DNA of 64,000 bases from Acetatifactor muris (lineage in GTDB: Bacteria > Bacillota > Clostridia > Lachnospirales > Lachnospiraceae): the NCBI RefSeq assembly GCF_024623325.1, contig NZ_JANJZD010000003.1:186001-250000 (forward strand). The letters are read 5' to 3'. The position numbers and the translations under genes were made by a program. The notes beneath the pieces are model-generated. The model had not been told where the DNA came from. It made no database searches and saw only the letters and a list, made by a program, of their open reading frames with translations. This document shows positions 35,023 through 43,856 of this stretch, piece by piece (positions within the stretch are counted from its first letter, which is position 1; the number at the start of each line of letters is the position of its first letter).

Positions 35023-35865
35023 TTATTTTTTATCCAAATCAGATAATCGAAGTTCTGTCCCGGTCAGAATCAGGTCAGGATTCTCTCCGATAGCCTCTCT
35101 GTTCCATTCATAAAGCTCCGTCCATTTTCTTCCGTCTCCCAGCCTGAGCTCCGCGATATGCCACAGGCAGTCGCCCGGAAGCACGATATAAATGTCCTCC
35201 TGTGTCCCCTGCTCCGAATCTCCCTGCCTGTTTTCCTGCTGCTGATTTTCCTGCCGGTTCTCCTCTTCCTTCCCCAGCTCCGCATACGTTTTCTCCTGCA
35301 TGACCTGAGCAACAGTATTCAGCCATTCCCAAACCTCCGGATTCTCAGCGACCACATCGTTATACCGCCGGTTCACCTCCCCCATTTCGTCCACGTAATC
35401 GTGAACAATCTCCTGCACTTCCTCAGAAAGCTCCCGGGAGGCGGAATCGGATACATCTCTCCATCTATCCTCCGTCTTCTGCAGCACATGACAGCTTGCT
35501 CCCGGAATGGTCACCTCAAAGCCTTTTGCCGACACTTCATATTCCGCATAGACGAACCACATGCCGTCCTCTTTCATCGGCTGTGCCTCCGTCCTGATCA
35601 CTTCGTATCCCTCCAGCCCGCACTCCCGCGCCCACTGCCCCCGCAGTTCTGCCAGCGCCTGATCTCCCATCTCCAGCAGTTCGTGTATCCGCTCCCGGTC
35701 TTCCCGGGAACAGGCTTCATAATAATCCCTGATCAGGTTTTCCACCTCTCTCTTCTCCCTGGGCCTGGTACTTTTGGTAAGCGGCGACTTCGCGGACACC
35801 GGCTGAAAAAGCAGCAATGCGGTCAGACTCAGACAACACCGGAAACAGAAAACCTTTTTCCCCAT
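35023..35865 (-). CDS. secreted LysM-domain protein
   Basis: The 280-residue protein has a short signal peptide (CCLSLTALLLFQPVSA) and a globular middle with no family I recognise (residues about 35-185). A Gln/Glu/Asn-rich low-complexity linker at about 203-225 is followed by a C-terminal LysM domain (YIVLPGDCLWHIAELRLGDG...ENPDLILTG). LysM binds peptidoglycan, so the protein is probably held in the cell wall. The middle part resembles nuclear-transport-factor-like folds in its pattern, but that is a weak guess. It follows thrC by 27 bases and seems to share its transcript, an odd partner for an amino-acid gene. Confidence 0.8.
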   Translation of the reverse strand: MGKKVFCFRCCLSLTALLLFQPVSAKSPLTKSTRPREKREVENLIRDYYEACSREDRERIHELLEMGDQALAELRGQWARECGLEGYEVIRTEAQPMKEDGMWFVYAEYEVSAKGFEVTIPGASCHVLQKTEDRWRDVSDSASRELSEEVQEIVHDYVDEMGEVNRRYNDVVAENPEVWEWLNTVAQVMQEKTYAELGKEEENRQENQQQENRQGDSEQGTQEDIYIVLPGDCLWHIAELRLGDGRKWTELYEWNREAIGENPDLILTGTELRLSDLDKK

Positions 35866-35892
35866 TCCGGCCTCCTCTCCCTGGAATCCGAA

Positions 35893-37380
35893 TCAGAGAT
35901 TCAAGAATTCTCTGACCGTATCCTTCATCTCTCCCACCTGGCACTGTCTGTTATGCAGTACAGGAGCGGTGCGGATTTCCTCCACCGCCTTCGGCACTTT
36001 CACGCCTGCCAGCGAAGAAAGCTCATCAATCAGCTCAAAGTCCGTTTTGGCGTCATATTTTTCGTCAATGGCCTTCATGACACTTCTGGCGAACTTAAAA
36101 GGACTGGCGGTAGACGCAATCACCGTTTTCGCATCGTCCTCCGTCTCCTGCCTGTACTTTCCATAGACGACGGAGGCCACGGCAGTATGCGTGTCAATCA
36201 CATAGCCGCATTCCCGGTACAGACGTTCAATTTCCGCAGCAGTCTCCTCCTCCGAAGCATAATTACCGTAAAAATCTTCCAGTTCAGACCGCATCTGCGC
36301 CGAAATCTCATATTTTCCATTCCCGGTGAGAGCCGCCATCAGCTCCCCGTTTCTGTCCGCATCATTTCCGGCAATCCGGTAAATCAGCCGTTCCAGATTG
36401 CTGGAAATCAATATGTCCATGGACGGAGAGGCCGTCAGAACAAATTCCCTGTTCCTGTCATAGGTCCCTGTGCGGAAAAAGTCATAAAGCACCTTATTCT
36501 CATTGGAGGCACATATCAGCTTTCCGACAGGCAGTCCCATGTTCTTCGCATAGAATGCCGCCAGAATGTTGCCGAAATTGCCGGTGGGCACCACCACATT
36601 TATCTGCTCACCATCCTGGATTCTGCCCTCCCGCAAAAGTGCGGCATAAGCATATACATAATAGCAGATCTGGGGCACCAGACGGCCTATATTGATGGAG
36701 TTGGCCGAGGAGAACTGATATCCTTTCTCCGCCAGCTCCGCCGCCAGCTCTCTGTCCGCGAAAAGCTTCTTCACCCCTGTCTGGGCATCGTCAAAATTGC
36801 CATGAATTCCCACCACCAGCGTATTGGCCCCCTTCTGGGTCACCATCTGCTTCTCCTGCACGGGACTCACCCCGTCCTTCGGGTAGAAAACAATGATTTT
36901 GGTCCCCTCCACATCGGCAAATCCCGCCAGCGCTGCCTTTCCCGTGTCGCCGGAGGTAGCCGTGAGAATGACAATCTCATTGTCTGCCTGATTCTTCTTC
37001 GCCGCGGTAATCATGAGATGCGGCAGGATGGATAAAGCCATATCCTTGAAAGCAATGGTGGCACCGTGAAACAACTCCAGATAGTATGCTCCGCCGGCTT
37101 CCGCAAGAGGTGCAATCACATCTGTGTCAAATTTGGAATCATAGGCCCGCTCAATACAGCTTTTCAGCTCCTCTTCTGTAAAATCCGTGAGAAAAAGCTT
37201 CATCACCTCATATGCCGTCTGCCGGTAGTCCATCTCAGACAGTTCTCTCAGACTCCTGTCCAGAGCCGGAATATGATCCGGCACAAACAGACCCCCGTCC
37301 TCCGAAAGTCCCTTTAAAATCGCCTGTGACGCCGTCACAGGCTCACTTTTGCTTCTTGTGCTGTGATATAATACTCCCAT
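35893..37380 (-). CDS. thrC: threonine synthase
   Basis: The 495-residue PLP enzyme converts O-phosphohomoserine to threonine. The Schiff-base lysine is in ATIAFKDMALSIL, and the phosphate-binding loop LTATSGDTGKAALAGF and VPTGNFGNILAAFYA are classic. The length fits the longer thrC class (E. coli/yeast type). The start follows AAAGGGAG. It has a promoter 170 bases upstream with a possible structured leader. The LysM-protein gene is cotranscribed downstream. Confidence 0.96.
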   Translation of the reverse strand: MGVLYHSTRSKSEPVTASQAILKGLSEDGGLFVPDHIPALDRSLRELSEMDYRQTAYEVMKLFLTDFTEEELKSCIERAYDSKFDTDVIAPLAEAGGAYYLELFHGATIAFKDMALSILPHLMITAAKKNQADNEIVILTATSGDTGKAALAGFADVEGTKIIVFYPKDGVSPVQEKQMVTQKGANTLVVGIHGNFDDAQTGVKKLFADRELAAELAEKGYQFSSANSINIGRLVPQICYYVYAYAALLREGRIQDGEQINVVVPTGNFGNILAAFYAKNMGLPVGKLICASNENKVLYDFFRTGTYDRNREFVLTASPSMDILISSNLERLIYRIAGNDADRNGELMAALTGNGKYEISAQMRSELEDFYGNYASEEETAAEIERLYRECGYVIDTHTAVASVVYGKYRQETEDDAKTVIASTASPFKFARSVMKAIDEKYDAKTDFELIDELSSLAGVKVPKAVEEIRTAPVLHNRQCQVGEMKDTVREFLNL

Positions 37381-37457
37381 ACGCTCTCCCTTTTGTATCT
37401 GTCTCTTTTTATTTTATAAAAATTTTTAAAACCTGTCGCTCCTGTAAGTACATCCTC

Positions 37458-37538
37458 CACAGGAATCCCGCAACAATTACTCCTGCCGCTTTATTTTCCC
37501 TGCATGCCAGCACGGCCGGAACATGGAGATTTCCTGTG
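37458..37538 (-). other. candidate structured leader of thrC
   Basis: CACAGGAA (37458-37465) pairs with TTCCTGTG (37531-37538) and closes about 65 bases with internal pairing potential. It lies right after the predicted transcription start. No T-box sequence is recognisable, and no known riboswitch class was identified. Confidence 0.35.
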
Positions 37539-37549
37539 AAATCGAAGAA

Positions 37550-37578
37550 AGTATACCATACTTTCAGGACAGGTGCAA
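37550..37578 (-). promoter_or_regulatory. sigma-A promoter of thrC
   Basis: On the minus strand TTGCAC (37573-37578), 17 bases, TATACT (37550-37555). The -10 lies within a short inverted repeat, GAAAGTAT-ACC-ATACTTTC. Confidence 0.8.
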
Positions 37579-37640
37579 GGGCGGCTCTTTCAGTTCGAAG
37601 AATACAGGCGGACAATTGATACTTCCCAAAATGGTCAGTC

Positions 37641-37668
37641 AAAAAAGCAGGACCTGTCACAGTCCTGC
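37641..37668 (-). terminator. intrinsic terminator after the coiled-coil genes
   Basis: GCAGGAC (37647-37653) pairs with 37662-37668, followed on the minus strand by six T. Confidence 0.85.
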
Positions 37669-37715
37669 CATACTAATTTAATCTTCCATACAGTTTACAG
37701 GACAGCCCGGCATTA

Positions 37716-37832
37716 TTACAGCATCTCATCCACCTGTGTGCCCTTGATATCTTCCACAACCAGGTTCATCCTGTTTACAATATCCTGGATTTCCTTCCGT
37801 TCTTCCAGAATCTCTTCCTGCTCCTCCCGGAC
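37716..37832 (-). pseudogene. C-terminal remnant of a third coiled-coil paralogue
   Basis: A frame without start codon or ribosome site reads REEQEEILEERKE, then IQDIVNRMNLVVEDIKG and a stop at 37716. It matches the last part of the 328-aa neighbour, which has EEQEEILEERKE and IQDVVNKMNLVAEDIKG. Compared with it, about 28 codons are missing between these blocks, probably by deletion between short AAGGA repeats. It is best read as the leftover of a duplicated third gene. Confidence 0.75.
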
Positions 37833-37891
37833 TCCGCCCGCTCTCTCCCCTTTGGGCCGGCCAAAAATCCATATTCCTCCGATCTGCTCTA

Positions 37892-38878
37892 CTACACCCC
37901 CAGGTCCACCCTGGCACCCTTGATATCTTCCGCCACCAGATTCATTTTATTTACCACATCCTGGATTTCCTTTTGGATTTCCTCCTGGATACTGTCCAGA
38001 TTTATTGCCTCATCCACAGGCATATCCTCCATCAGCTCTTCCAGCTCTTCTGTCTTCTCCTTCCGCTCCTCCAGGATTTCTTCCTGCTCTTCCTTCTTCT
38101 CCCTGATGGCCTCGGCTTCTTCCTCTTTTTTCTCCTGTTCCTCGTCGATATGATCCTTGGCTGCATCCGTCACCATACCGATGATTTCGTCACGTGCGGC
38201 CTCCATAACATCCTCCGCCTGCCCCTGAGCATTCACCATTTCGTGAGTCTTGCGCTTCTCCTCCCGGATTCCCCGAATAACAGCGTTTTCCACCTCCACC
38301 TTCTGTCTGTCCCTGAAGCTGCTGTCCCGCAAAGTCCAGATCTGCTCATTCAGCTCCAGCCAGCGTTTCTGATATTCTGTGCGCTCTCCCTTCGATATCT
38401 CTTCCAGGCGTTCCTGCTCCTCGGCTGACAGTTCCCCTACACCGGACGAAATGTGCTTTGATGCCTGCGCCTTCGCAAGCAGGTCCAGATCCTGTTTCTC
38501 CTGGCTGTCCGCATCTATATCATAACCTGCCGTCAGCTCATCCTGCTTTTCCGTCAGATACTTTACATTGCCCTGCGTCTCCCCAATCTCTTCCTGCAGC
38601 TTTTTCAAGCGCTCTTTACTTCTGGCGATCTCCTCGTCAATCTGTCTGTCTCCGTTCCAGGCTTCACCCACAATCTTCATGGCCCGCTCCTGAGCCTGCG
38701 CTCTCCTCTGCTGAATCCTGTCCCGCAGAGGGAATTCCTTCAGCAGATTTCCTGCGTAAAATGTCCTGCTCTTCTGATCTCCGGATCCATTATCCGCCTT
38801 ATTCGCCCTGGCGCTCTCTGTCTGAACGTTATTCTGTGTATCTCCTGTAAAAATCGTTATATTGTTCTGAATGGTCAT
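37892..38878 (-). CDS. coiled-coil protein of an unknown family, paralogue 1
   Basis: The 328-residue protein is largely a charged coiled coil. A short conserved head (NITIFTGDTQ, then TFYAGNLLKEFPL and DRIQQRRAQAQERAMKIV) is shared with the next gene upstream. The tail has long Glu/Lys heptads (EEQEKKEEEAEAIREKKEEQ) and ends in NLVAEDIKGARVDLGV. It has no signal peptide, membrane helix or cysteine cluster, so it is cytoplasmic. The ATG at 38878 after AGGAGGAG is used; 17 residues of a longer frame were dropped. I do not recognise a function. It has a 70-residue middle section that paralogue 2 lacks. Confidence 0.8.
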   Translation of the reverse strand: MTIQNNITIFTGDTQNNVQTESARANKADNGSGDQKSRTFYAGNLLKEFPLRDRIQQRRAQAQERAMKIVGEAWNGDRQIDEEIARSKERLKKLQEEIGETQGNVKYLTEKQDELTAGYDIDADSQEKQDLDLLAKAQASKHISSGVGELSAEEQERLEEISKGERTEYQKRWLELNEQIWTLRDSSFRDRQKVEVENAVIRGIREEKRKTHEMVNAQGQAEDVMEAARDEIIGMVTDAAKDHIDEEQEKKEEEAEAIREKKEEQEEILEERKEKTEELEELMEDMPVDEAINLDSIQEEIQKEIQDVVNKMNLVAEDIKGARVDLGV

Positions 38879-38949
38879 CTTCTGCTCCTCCTGGCCTGTG
38901 AACTTCCTTTCCGCTGCACAACAATTCAATTTCCTTATCTGATATACCT

Positions 38950-39711
38950 CTATACCTCTATATCCACTTTGGAACCCTTAATATCTTCCTCCATCAGATT
39001 CACTTCATCCAGAACCTTCTGAACCTGCCGTTTTACCTCTGCCATGGTCTGACTGATATCCATAGTCCCTTCCGTGGGCATTTCCTCTATCAGCTGTTCC
39101 AGTTCCTCTTCCTTTTCCTCTCTCTTCTCCAGGATTTCTTCCTGCTCTTCCTTTTTCTCCTGAATGGCTTCGGCCTGTTCTTCCCGCTTCTCCTGCTCTT
39201 CGTCCACATGCTCCTTCGCCTCTTCCATCACCATGCCGATGACGTCGTCCCGGGACGCTTCCACCACATCCTCCGCCTGTTCCTGCGCGTCTGTCATATT
39301 GTGGTGCTTCAGTCTCTCGCTGCGGATGCCTTTGATAATCCTGTTCTCCTCACTGATCATCTTCGCATTCTGAGCCACAGTCCCGCCTCCGCCCGGGCCG
39401 AAGAGCTCTATTGCCTCTCTGTTTTCCTCCCGCAGTTCCTCTATATGCGCTCTTCTCTCTTCTATCTCTTTATCCAGCTTCCGGTCTCCCTCCCAGGCGT
39501 CATTTACAATCTTCATTGCCCGCTCCTGGGCCTGCGCTTTCCGCTGCTCAATTCTGTCCTTCAAAGGAAATTCCACCAGAAAATTTCCGGCATAGAATGT
39601 TTTATTCTTCCCTTCTTTCTGTGTCGGATTTTCTGCTCTTTCCGCCTGCCCGGTCTGTACCCTGCTCTGGGTATCTCCTGCGAAAACAGTAATGCTATTC
39701 TGTAATTTCAT
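38950..39711 (-). CDS. coiled-coil protein of an unknown family, paralogue 2
   Basis: The 253-residue protein shares with paralogue 1 the head NSITVFAGDTQ and TFYAGNFLVEFPLKDRIEQR and AQAQERAMKIV, and the Glu-rich coiled-coil tail with EKKEEQEEILE. A GPGGGGT turn breaks the coil at about residue 105. It ends NLMEEDIKGSKVDIEV, almost as paralogue 1 does. No membrane or secretion signal is present. The start follows GAGGAGGG. The two genes are 71 bases apart and form a pair with the remnant downstream. Function unknown; a scaffold or assembly role is only a guess. Confidence 0.8.
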   Translation of the reverse strand: MKLQNSITVFAGDTQSRVQTGQAERAENPTQKEGKNKTFYAGNFLVEFPLKDRIEQRKAQAQERAMKIVNDAWEGDRKLDKEIEERRAHIEELREENREAIELFGPGGGGTVAQNAKMISEENRIIKGIRSERLKHHNMTDAQEQAEDVVEASRDDVIGMVMEEAKEHVDEEQEKREEQAEAIQEKKEEQEEILEKREEKEEELEQLIEEMPTEGTMDISQTMAEVKRQVQKVLDEVNLMEEDIKGSKVDIEV

Positions 39712-39890
39712 TCGGGCTCCCTCCTCATACTTCGCATCCGTGCGATAATTTATCTTGCAGGAACCGCTTCTCGAACCTGCAGTTCATACGGCAGTGATTC
39801 CTGAAGTTTCTTATATTTTACATTATATCGGTCAAATCCGCCGTTTTCTTAACCATCATACCATCGGAAAACAGACATTATCGACAACAC

Positions 39891-39934
39891 AACAGGCGCA
39901 TGGAACAGAAATTCTGCATAGCCATGCGCCTGTT
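39891..39934. terminator. terminator after the ABC exporter pair
   Basis: A 13-bp perfect stem (39891-39903 with 39922-39934) encloses an 18-base loop, followed on the minus strand by GTGTTGT, a weak T-rich tail. Right next to the end of the ABC gene. Confidence 0.75.
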
Positions 39935-39966
39935 ATTTTCAAAATGAAGAAAGCAAAATGAATCTT

Positions 39967-41730
39967 TCACCCTTCAAACTGCGAATGATACAATGTGGAG
40001 TAAAAACCCTTTCCGGCCAGCAGTGTCTCGTGATTTCCCTGCTCGATAATATTGCCATCCTTCATGACCAGAATGATATCCGCCTCCTGAATGGTGGAAA
40101 GTCTGTGGGCCACAATAAAGCTGGTCCTGCCCTCCATCATCCTGGCAAATGCTTTCTGGATCCGAATTTCCGTGCGGGTGTCAATGGAAGAAGTAGCTTC
40201 ATCCAATATCAGCATGGGTGGCAGACACAACATGACTCTGGCGATGCACAGGAGCTGTTTCTGCCCCTGAGACAGGCTGCCTCCGTCCTCGTTAATCATT
40301 GTGTCATACCCCTGAGGCAGGCGCTTGATAAAGCTGTGGGCATGAGCCGCTTTCGCTGCTTCCAGCACTTCCTCCTCCGTGGCGTCCGGTTTCCCCATGC
40401 GGATATTATCCCTGATGGTTCCCGTCCGCAGCCAGGTCTCCTGAAGCACCATGCCGTAACTGGTTCTGAGGCTTCCCCTGGTAATCTCCCGGATGTCTGT
40501 GCCATCCACTTTTATCCGCCCGCTGTCCACATCATAGAAACGCATCAGCAGATTGATCACCGTGGTCTTCCCGCAGCCGGTAGGTCCTACAATCGCCACA
40601 CGCTGACCGGGCTTCACACTCAGATTAAAGTTCTCAATCAGCTTCCTGTCCGGCACATAGCTGAAATGCACCTTCTCCAATGCCACATTCCCTTCCGCAT
40701 CTGTCAGAACCTTCGCATTCTCAGCGTCCGGAATCTGCGGTTCCTCGTCAATCAGCTCGAATATTCTGGCGGCGCAGGCCAGCGCGTTCTGCAGTTCCGT
40801 CACCACACCGGAGATCTCGTTAAAAGGTTTCGTATATTGGTTGGCATAGCTTAAAAAGCAGGAAAGCCGCCCCACGCTGATGCCGCCTCGAATCGCAACA
40901 AATGCGCCGAAAATGCCCACCCCGGCATAGACCAGACTGTTCACGAAACGGGTGGCCGGATTGGTGATGGAAGAAAAGAAAATCGCCTTCAGAGAACAGG
41001 CCTGCAGTCTGTCGTTGATCTCCCCAAACTGTTCCTTTACTGCCTCCTCTCTGGAAAAGGTCTTCACGATCTTCTGGTTGCCGATCATTTCCTCAATCAG
41101 GGAAGTCTGTTCTCCCCTGGTCTCCGACTGCAGCTTGAACATAGAAAAGGTTCTGGTGGCAATAAACCGGGCTACCAGGAAAGAGACCGGCGTGATACAG
41201 ATTACCACCAGTGCAATGGGCACATTGGTGACAAGCATGAACACAAGGGTACCCAGAATCGTCAGCACACCGGTAAAAAGCTGCGTAAAGCCCATGAGCA
41301 AACCATCTGCAAAGGTATCCACATCCGCCACCACCCGGCTTACGATATCCCCGTAAGACCGGGCGTCCAGATACTTCAGGGGAAGCTGTTCCAGCCTGTG
41401 AAATGCATCCTCTCTGATATCTCTCACCACATGGTAGGTGATATGATTGTTGCAGGTATTCATCACCCACTGAGCTACAGCAGTGACTGCCATGGCTATC
41501 CCGATTTTCTTCATGATGGAGAAAACGCCGGCAAAATCCACCGCATCTTTCCCCAGCAGTAAATCCACCGCGTCTCCGGTGAGTATGGGCACATACAAAG
41601 TCAGAACTACCGTCACTGCCGCCAGAAAAAGTGAAAATCCCACCATCAGCCAATATCTGCGTATATAATTCAAAACCTGTCTCAGCGTTGCCATCTGGCT
41701 TCCGCTTTTATTTTGTTTCTTATCTGCCAT
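39967..41730 (-). CDS. ABC exporter half-transporter, subunit 2 of a pair
   Basis: The 587-residue protein has six predicted membrane helices in the first 320 residues and then an ATPase domain. Walker A is VGPTGCGKTT, the signature is SLSQGQKQLLCIARVM and Walker B MLILDEATSSID. The signature LSQGQ is changed from the usual LSGGQ, a common feature of one half of heterodimeric exporters. It should work with the second half-transporter encoded upstream. Substrate (drug, lipid or peptide) is unknown. Start follows a weak site; 201 bases separate the two genes. Confidence 0.93.
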   Translation of the reverse strand: MADKKQNKSGSQMATLRQVLNYIRRYWLMVGFSLFLAAVTVVLTLYVPILTGDAVDLLLGKDAVDFAGVFSIMKKIGIAMAVTAVAQWVMNTCNNHITYHVVRDIREDAFHRLEQLPLKYLDARSYGDIVSRVVADVDTFADGLLMGFTQLFTGVLTILGTLVFMLVTNVPIALVVICITPVSFLVARFIATRTFSMFKLQSETRGEQTSLIEEMIGNQKIVKTFSREEAVKEQFGEINDRLQACSLKAIFFSSITNPATRFVNSLVYAGVGIFGAFVAIRGGISVGRLSCFLSYANQYTKPFNEISGVVTELQNALACAARIFELIDEEPQIPDAENAKVLTDAEGNVALEKVHFSYVPDRKLIENFNLSVKPGQRVAIVGPTGCGKTTVINLLMRFYDVDSGRIKVDGTDIREITRGSLRTSYGMVLQETWLRTGTIRDNIRMGKPDATEEEVLEAAKAAHAHSFIKRLPQGYDTMINEDGGSLSQGQKQLLCIARVMLCLPPMLILDEATSSIDTRTEIRIQKAFARMMEGRTSFIVAHRLSTIQEADIILVMKDGNIIEQGNHETLLAGKGFYSTLYHSQFEG

Positions 41731-41742
41731 TTTTGTTTCCTA

Positions 41743-41917
41743 TTCCAGTTCCGCTGTGGCCTTACAGGTGCACCTTTCTCCAGATGCACTTTCGGCCGCA
41801 TATTCATGCGTCCGTAACTGCATCTGTGCACCTGTATCGCCACTGCTGTTTCCAGTTCCGCTGTGGCCTTACAGGTACACCTTTCTCCAGATGTACCGCC
41901 ACTGCTGTTTCCAGTTT
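41743..41917. repeat. direct repeats between the two ABC exporter genes
   Basis: A 47-bp unit occurs at 41743-41789 and 41850-41896 with two mismatches, 107 bases apart. A second unit, CGCCACTGCTGTTTCCAGTT, occurs at 41838-41857 and 41897-41916 and overlaps the first. The gap between the genes was enlarged by these repeats. Confidence 0.88.
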
Positions 41918-41930
41918 CCTGCTGCCTTAC

Positions 41931-43694
41931 TTATGATACCCCTGCCGCCTTCGGCCGTTCTTCCGGATACTGAGAGAAGTAGATCTCTCTGTATACCTCA
42001 CAGTTCTCCAGCAGTTCGTCATGAGTTCCGATGCCCGCCATTTCCCCGTCGTCCAGCACAATAATTTTATCCGCATGGCGGATGGAAGAAGCCCGCTGGG
42101 AGACAATAAATGTGGTGATGTCGCCGGAAAGTCCCCGCAACGCCGTACGAAGTTTCGCGTCAGTAGCATAATCCAGCGCGGAGGCACTGTCATCCAGAAT
42201 CAGTATCCGGGGCCTGCGCACCAGTGCTCTGGCAATGGTCAGGCGCTGTCTCTGGCCGCCGGAGAGATTCTTGCCGTTCTGGGCGATCTCCGCGTCCAGT
42301 CCGCCCGCTTTTCCTTCCACCACTTCTCTGGCCTGGGCCGTATCCACAGCCTGCCACATTTCTTCCTCTGTGGCATCCGGCTTACCCCACTGCAGATTAC
42401 TGCGGATGGTTCCCTTGAACAGCACCGCTTTCTGGGGCACCACCCCCACAAGTCTGCGCAGCTCCTCCTCCGGCATCTGTCGGATATCACGACCTTCCAG
42501 GCGGATACACCCTTCCGTTACCGGGTAGAACCCGGGAATCAGATTCACCAGCGAAGATTTGCCGGAACCCGTACCGCCGATAGCACCCACAGTCTCTCCC
42601 TTTTTCACAGTAAAGTCAATACCATGAAGCGTTTCCGCCCCTGCTCCCGCATAGGCAAAGGATACCTGCTCAAACGCCAGAAACGGGGTCTCGGTAATTT
42701 CCCCGCAATCACTGCCGGAAATGTACCTCTCCGCCGCTGTCTGCCAGTTCTCATTCTGTATCTCGAACACCCCTGCCACACGGTCCGCACAGGCCAGCGC
42801 TTTTGTGATGGTTATAATCAGATTCGCCAGCTTCACCAGCTCTACCAGAATCTGAGACATGTAATTGATAATGGCCACCACTTCGCCCTGAGTCAGATTC
42901 CCCACGTTTACCTGGATAGCACCGATATAAATCAGGAAAATGATGGCGCCGTTTACCACCACATAAGTCACCGGGTTCATCACCGCGCTGATTTTCCCCA
43001 CAAAAATCTGACTGTCCGCCAGAGCCTTCGTAAATCCGCGGAACCTGGTCTCCTCCTCTTCCTCCTGGTGGAATGCACGGATAACGCGGACACCTGTCAG
43101 GTTCTCTCTGGTCACACCCAGCACCTTATCCAGATTGGCCTGCACCTTCTTATACAGAGGCATGGTCCACATCATAATACCGAACACCACCACCGCCAGA
43201 AGGGGAATTGCCACCACAAACACCAGCGCACTTTTCACGTCGATGGTGAACGCCATAATCATGGCGCCGAATACAATGATGGGAGAACGCAGGAACAGAC
43301 GCAGCACCATATTCACACCGGACTGCACCTGATTGATATCGCTGGTCATACGGGTAATCATGGTGGATGTGCCCGCTTTGTCTATATTGGTAAAATTCAG
43401 ACCCTGAATGTGGTCAAAAAGCGCCTGCCGCAGCCCAGTGGAAAATCCCACCGCCGCCTTGGCCGCAAAATACTGGGCCGTGATGGAAGAAACCAGTCCC
43501 ACCACCGCCAGCGTCAGCAGCCACAGTCCCATTCGGGCAATATACCCCATATCCGCTTCCGCAATTCCCCTGTCAATGATATTGGCCATGACCAGCGGCA
43601 CCATCAGCTCAAAAAAAGCCTCCAGCAACTTAAAAAGCGGCGCCAGAACAGACTCTTTTTTATAGTCTTTAAGATACTTCATCAGCCTTTTCAT
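41931..43694 (-). CDS. ABC exporter half-transporter, subunit 1 of a pair
   Basis: The 587-residue protein has six membrane helices, then an ATPase domain with Walker A IGGTGSGKSS, signature NLSGGQRQRLTIARALVRRP and Walker B ILILDDSASALD. In Walker B the catalytic glutamate is replaced by aspartate (LDDSAS), typical of the degenerate site in heterodimeric exporters of the BmrCD/TM287-288 type. It pairs with the gene downstream. Start follows GAAGGAGGG and a strong promoter lies just upstream. Substrate unknown. Confidence 0.93.
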   Translation of the reverse strand: MKRLMKYLKDYKKESVLAPLFKLLEAFFELMVPLVMANIIDRGIAEADMGYIARMGLWLLTLAVVGLVSSITAQYFAAKAAVGFSTGLRQALFDHIQGLNFTNIDKAGTSTMITRMTSDINQVQSGVNMVLRLFLRSPIIVFGAMIMAFTIDVKSALVFVVAIPLLAVVVFGIMMWTMPLYKKVQANLDKVLGVTRENLTGVRVIRAFHQEEEEETRFRGFTKALADSQIFVGKISAVMNPVTYVVVNGAIIFLIYIGAIQVNVGNLTQGEVVAIINYMSQILVELVKLANLIITITKALACADRVAGVFEIQNENWQTAAERYISGSDCGEITETPFLAFEQVSFAYAGAGAETLHGIDFTVKKGETVGAIGGTGSGKSSLVNLIPGFYPVTEGCIRLEGRDIRQMPEEELRRLVGVVPQKAVLFKGTIRSNLQWGKPDATEEEMWQAVDTAQAREVVEGKAGGLDAEIAQNGKNLSGGQRQRLTIARALVRRPRILILDDSASALDYATDAKLRTALRGLSGDITTFIVSQRASSIRHADKIIVLDDGEMAGIGTHDELLENCEVYREIYFSQYPEERPKAAGVS

Positions 43695-43731
43695 ATAAAT
43701 GTCCCTCCTTCAACCATAAGAAGCTGCTTTT

Positions 43732-43760
43732 ATTGTACGAAAAGCCATGATGTATGTCAA
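43732..43760 (-). promoter_or_regulatory. sigma-A promoter of the ABC exporter pair
   Basis: On the minus strand TTGACA (43755-43760), 17 bases, TACAAT (43732-43737), giving a short leader of about 30 bases. Confidence 0.85.
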
Positions 43761-43856
43761 TCCATTTTTGTCTGCGAATATCTGTCAGCTTTGAGGAAAG
43801 GGTAACCGTTCAGGCACCCTTCCCATCCCGCAGTTTTCAGTTATATTTAAGTCATG

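Larger units (their letters stand above)
37381..37715. other. thrC leader and promoter region, no supported gene
   Basis: The stretch contains the thrC promoter, a leader with an inverted repeat, and the terminator of the coiled-coil pair. An 83-codon frame crosses it but includes the promoter and terminator, so I do not call it. Confidence 0.65.

Noticed and set aside
37409..37660. 83-codon frame on minus before thrC
   Set aside because: It runs through the thrC promoter and a terminator, has no ribosome site and no recognisable family.
37726..37917. 63-codon minus frame next to the coiled-coil genes
   Set aside because: Its frame is not the one that matches the paralogues, and its ribosome site is too close to the start; the remnant in the neighbouring frame explains the sequence.
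39755..39770. 16-bp word TTGCAGGAACCGCTTC also found at 60066-60081
   Set aside because: A shared 16-mer is expected about once by chance in 64 kb on both strands, and the flanks do not match.
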